From positions 1 to 17,598 of the forward strand of contig CAYOHP010000134.1 of the NCBI GenBank assembly GCA_964403795.1: 17,598 nucleotides of DNA, read 5' to 3'. Below the pieces are notes generated by a model. The model saw nothing but the letters and a program-made list of their open reading frames with translations. It was not told where the DNA came from and made no database searches. This document shows, piece by piece, positions 13,306 through 17,598 of this stretch; position 1 is the stretch's first letter; each line of letters opens with the position of its first letter. The DNA is from CAYOHP01 sp964403795 [NCBI: uncultured bacterium] (lineage in GTDB: Bacteria > Muiribacteriota > UBA6191 > CAZXTJ01). Both the position numbers and the translations under genes were made by a program.

Positions 13306-14027
13306 ACGACGACGAAGTCGCCGGTTCCCGGCCTTGGGGCCCGGTGCTCCTGGCGCTGGCCGTGTATGCCGCCCTGCTCTACTCCGCGTACTCGCCGATC
13401 CGGCCGGCGCTCGACCGCAAGTCGGCCCGCATGGCCGAGGCCGCCGACCTCCACAAGGTCGGCGCCATCCCCGAGACCGTCTTCGAGGCCCATCGGCTGG
13501 CCGCCGAGCAGGAGGCCGAGGAGATCGTGTCCCTGGCCCGCTACCGGATCGGCTGGATCAACACCGGCTCCCTGTTCCTGCTCCTCTACATCTTCCTCTG
13601 GCCGCACCTGGCCGGGGCCCTCGACCACGGCGCCACCCGGGTCGGGGAGTCGATCCGGCAGGCCGAGCGACGACGGGACGAGGCCGAGGCCGCCCTGGCC
13701 GCGGCCAAGGCCCTCGAGGCGCGGATTCCCGAGGACGTCGCGGCGATCCGGATCCGGGAGGCCGCCAGCGGCGAGGCGGAGGCACGACGCCTGCGCGACC
13801 TGGCCGAGACCGAATCCCGGCAGGTGGCGGCCCATGTGCAGGTAGCCATCGCCCATGAGCTCGAGGTGGCCAGGAAGACGGTCGCCCTGAGGATCTCCGA
13901 AGCTGCCGTCGACAAGGCCATGGAACGCCTGGCCAATCGTCTGGGCGAGGACCAGCGACGGCTCCTGGCAACCCGGATGGTCGAGCGCCTCGCCGACCTC
14001 GCTCCGTCGCAGGGAAGGCCTTCGTGA
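13302..14027 (+). CDS. atpF: F0F1 ATP synthase subunit b, extended N-terminus
   Basis: The predicted protein has 241 residues, well above the 155-170 typical of b. An extra N-terminal membrane helix (about 12-29, [17 protein letters not shown]) and a loop of some 55 residues (30-85) precede the normal anchor helix (about 86-101, [14 protein letters not shown]). Residues 105-235 are an Ala/Glu/Arg-rich coiled coil that would pair with b' and contact delta. The added helix would place the N-terminus in the cytoplasm and the loop outside. The start is GTG 13302, overlapping the b' stop (GTGA). The end overlaps atpH in the same way. The b assignment rests on position and coiled coil; sequence similarity of b subunits is always weak. 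Confidence 0.82.
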   Translation: MNDDEVAGSRPWGPVLLALAVYAALLYSAYSPIRPALDRKSARMAEAADLHKVGAIPETVFEAHRLAAEQEAEEIVSLARYRIGWINTGSLFLLLYIFLWPHLAGALDHGATRVGESIRQAERRRDEAEAALAAAKALEARIPEDVAAIRIREAASGEAEARRLRDLAETESRQVAAHVQVAIAHELEVARKTVALRISEAAVDKAMERLANRLGEDQRRLLATRMVERLADLAPSQGRPS

Positions 14028-14566
14028 AGAGTTCCCTCGCGGCAGCCCGACGCTATGCCGATGCCCTCCTCGGTTGCATGGCCGACGAGGCCGAGGCCGG
14101 CAAAGCCTCGGAGGACCTGCACCGCCTGCTGGCGGCCTTCGGGCAGGCGTCGCTCGGCGAGGTCATGAACAGTCCGGCGGTCAGCGCCGAGGATCGCTCC
14201 CACATCCTCCGGGAGGTGGCCGGACACCTGGGGATGGCGCCGAAGGTAGTCCGCATGGTCGAGGTCCTGGCCGAGGCCGGACGGATCTCCGACCTCCCCA
14301 CCGTGGCCCGCAGCTACGACGAACAGAGGGCCGAGAGGTTCCGGTTCCGCCGGGCCAAGGTCCGTTCCGCCACCGCCCTCGACGGGGCCACCGGGGACCA
14401 GCTCCGGGCCCAGCTCGAGCGGATCACCGGAGGCCGGGTCGAACTCGAGGTCGAGATCGACCCGACCCTGGTCGCGGGCTGGCAGGCCCGGGTGGGCAAC
14501 CTCCTGATCGAAGCCGACCTCCGGGCCCGCCTGCGGCGGGTCCGGGAAGCACTGGTGAAGGGATAA
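14024..14566 (+). CDS. atpH: F1 ATP synthase subunit delta
   Basis: The predicted 180-residue protein has the normal length for delta (OSCP), the cap that joins the peripheral stalk to the alpha3beta3 head. The N-terminal helical domain opens with [14 protein letters not shown], the typical ARRYAxAL motif. A second domain ends with the strand-helix segment [20 protein letters not shown], matching the family's conserved C-terminal DPxLxGGxxxxxG pattern with Trp in place of the second Gly. The GTG start overlaps the atpF stop by 4 nt. It is followed after 5 nt by atpA. Confidence 0.92.
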   Translation: MKSSLAAARRYADALLGCMADEAEAGKASEDLHRLLAAFGQASLGEVMNSPAVSAEDRSHILREVAGHLGMAPKVVRMVEVLAEAGRISDLPTVARSYDEQRAERFRFRRAKVRSATALDGATGDQLRAQLERITGGRVELEVEIDPTLVAGWQARVGNLLIEADLRARLRRVREALVKG

Positions 14567-14571
14567 CGTCC

Positions 14572-16107
<1,536 letters not shown>

Positions 16108-16110
16108 TCC

Positions 16111-17598
<1,488 letters not shown>

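Overview
This is a very GC-rich window in which GTG is often used as a start codon. It carries several predicted secreted proteins and an F-type ATP synthase with paired b' and b subunits. That fits a diderm (Gram-negative-type) bacterium, possibly of the myxobacterial/deltaproteobacterial or acidobacterial kind, but the sequence does not fix the phylum. No tRNA, rRNA, CRISPR array or insertion sequence was seen. Genes are tightly packed: no gene-free stretch exceeds 300 bases, and the longest is 2110-2346.

Left part (1-10277), accessory genes. Three minus-strand genes encode predicted exported proteins: a proline-rich papain-like/C39-like cysteine protease candidate (101-1489), a small unknown protein just upstream of it (1519-2109), and another unknown (2347-3129). 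Across a short divergent promoter region with a 10-bp direct repeat lie a circularly permuted ATP-grasp ligase-like protein (3254-4705) and an overlapping MATE exporter (4698-6059). Next come a minus-strand pair, a conserved exported protein of unknown function (6495-7421) and a MAPEG membrane protein (6075-6470). Divergent from that pair is a plus-strand pair: a secreted protein resembling phosphodiester glycosidases (7510-9282) and a secreted SUMF1/formylglycine-generating-enzyme-fold protein that lacks the first catalytic cysteine (9279-10277).

Right part (10327-17598), one ATP synthase operon in the order atpZ, atpI, atpB (a), a triple-hairpin c subunit, atpE (single-hairpin c), atpF' (b'), atpF (b), atpH (delta), atpA (alpha), atpG (gamma), atpD (beta, cut by the window end). 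Most junctions are overlapping or nearly so, which indicates translational coupling. atpC would be expected just beyond the window.

The most notable system is the rotor. A normal-sized c subunit has Glu32, Glu65, Thr66, Thr67 and Tyr70, a two-carboxylate Na+-type site. It is encoded next to a 251-residue, six-helix c protein made of three fused hairpins. The first and third hairpins keep both carboxylates. The middle one has lost both (Ala121 and Gln154). This recalls the hybrid Na+ rotor of Acetobacterium woodii, whose large c subunit is a duplication with one dead site, but here the large subunit is a triplication. A stem-loop sits between the two c genes. The b subunits are also unusual: b' has a signal-peptide-like leader, and b has an additional N-terminal membrane helix and a loop of about 55 residues.
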